Shown: one piece after another, positions 5,928-6,556 of the stretch | Layout of the letters: the number at the start of each line of letters is the position of its first letter | Position numbering within the stretch: position 1 is the stretch's first letter | NCBI GenBank assembly: GCA_020848665.1 | Contig: JADLHR010000312.1 | Coordinates: 1-6,556 of the forward strand | Direction: 5' to 3' | DNA length: 6,556 bases | DNA from: Anaerolineae bacterium | Lineage (GTDB): Bacteria > Chloroflexota > Anaerolineae > Aggregatilineales > Aggregatilineaceae | Notes under the pieces: generated by a model | Database searches by the model: none | What the model was told of the DNA's origin: nothing | The model's input: the letters and a program-made list of their open reading frames with translations, nothing else | Translations under genes and position numbers: made by a program

Positions 5928-6515
5928 TCAGCCAGGGAGCGTTCCGTACATCCACCAGAACTCAGCGCGCGGGTAGACCTCTGTGAGGATCGGGGCGCTG
6001 ATAAACGGCCCGTCCGTCAGCAAGCGGCGAAGCTGCGCGTCGAGATGGCGCAGCCGCGTGTCCAGCTCCGGCGTGAAGACGCCGCGCTCGATGGCCTCGC
6101 GGCGCAGGTGCTCGATGATGACGCGCTTTTCGGCTTCGACCGGATAGCTGGCCGCACACGCGCTGTTGCTGTCGCGGCATTCCTCAAGAAAGCGCTGAAG
6201 GGCTGTCAGGCGTGCGTCCAGCTCCTGCTGGAGCTTCAGCTCATAATGCACGCTCCATTCCGACTGCTCGGCTTCCAGGTTGATCGCCGCGTCCTGCACG
6301 ATGTTCTGCTGCTCGGCAGACAGGTGATTGCTCAACCGCGACAGGCGGTACAGGCGCATCAACAGCCCGCCGACCGTCAGCCGGGGCAAATCACCAGAGA
6401 GATAGCCGTACAGTTCCTTTTCGTACAGGTAGGGGGTCAGATTCGCCGCCATCGCGCCGAGCGCGCGCACATCGCGCTCCAGATCATACGCGAGCGTCGG
6501 CGTCTTCTTGGTCAT
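5928..6515 (-). CDS. Unrecognised helical protein, 195 residues
   Basis: I do not recognise a family. The protein is predicted to be cytoplasmic and mostly alpha-helical, with no signal peptide or membrane segment. Charged, heptad-like helices lie at about 64-113 (rich in Glu, Gln and Leu) and 127-167, separated by a short loop with two cysteines (C113, C120). The last part (171-195) changes character to a proline- and aromatic-rich tail with AEFWWMYGTLP. This could be an adaptor or structural protein that self-associates. An enzyme is less likely, since no catalytic motif is evident. The ATG at 6515 follows AAAGGG with a 9-nt spacer. Codon composition matches its neighbours, and it converges on the phosphoesterase with a shared terminator. 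Its promoter lies outside or in the last 41 bases of the window, where I see nothing definite. Confidence 0.8.
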   Translation of the reverse strand: MTKKTPTLAYDLERDVRALGAMAANLTPYLYEKELYGYLSGDLPRLTVGGLLMRLYRLSRLSNHLSAEQQNIVQDAAINLEAEQSEWSVHYELKLQQELDARLTALQRFLEECRDSNSACAASYPVEAEKRVIIEHLRREAIERGVFTPELDTRLRHLDAQLRRLLTDGPFISAPILTEVYPRAEFWWMYGTLPG

Positions 6516-6524
6516 CGTGTGCGA

Positions 6525-6530
6525 CCCTTT
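6525..6530 (-). promoter_or_regulatory. Ribosome binding site supporting the start of the 195-residue protein
   Basis: AAAGGG on the minus strand lies nine bases before the ATG at 6515. It supports that start and makes the reading frame more likely to be a real gene. Confidence 0.5.
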
Positions 6531-6556
6531 CGTTCGTCCCGGCGAGGTCTTTCGCC

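Noticed and set aside
1..6556. tRNA, rRNA, CRISPR array, insertion sequence or prophage
   Set aside because: No cloverleaf-like segment, regularly spaced repeats, transposase motifs or terminal inverted repeats were seen on either strand.

Overview
This 6.6 kb window is GC-rich (roughly 60-65% by eye) with compact, mostly minus-strand genes. Its main content is a pair of soluble GAF-PAS-class III cyclase signalling proteins. GC-rich codon use and stacked GAF/PAS/cyclase proteins are compatible with a filamentous, Anaerolineae-like Chloroflexota bacterium. That assignment is a low-confidence impression, because no marker gene is present.

Layout: (1) positions 1-1187, minus strand, hold the N-terminal 395 codons of a membrane-associated family-2 glycosyltransferase that runs off the left edge. 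(2) Positions 1188-1335 are a non-coding gap with a GC-rich inverted repeat, a 9-bp tandem repeat and a strong Shine-Dalgarno that can pair with its own downstream flank. (3) Positions 1336-4885, minus strand, are a two-gene operon of paralogous GAF-PAS-cyclase proteins, the upstream gene at 3113-4885 and the downstream gene at 1336-3084, separated by 28 bp. (4) Positions 4886-5100 are a divergent regulatory region with a TATAAT box for the cyclase operon, a leader hairpin, an 11-bp tandem repeat and a -10-like box for the rightward gene. (5) Positions 5101-5832, plus strand, encode a calcineurin-like metallophosphoesterase. (6) A bidirectional intrinsic terminator at 5862-5893 separates it from (7) an unrecognised helical 195-residue protein, minus strand, at 5928-6515.

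The most interesting observation is that the two cyclase domains have lost complementary halves of the class III active site. The downstream protein keeps both metal-binding aspartates but lacks the transition-state Asn and Arg. The upstream protein keeps Asn and Arg but lacks both metal aspartates. Class III active sites form at a dimer interface, so neither homodimer should be fully competent. A heterodimer would rebuild exactly one complete site, the arrangement of the C1/C2 halves of animal transmembrane adenylyl cyclases. The predicted product is cAMP, made under the control of two GAF and two PAS sensor domains. The divergent metallophosphoesterase might act on a related phosphodiester, but nothing in its sequence proves this.
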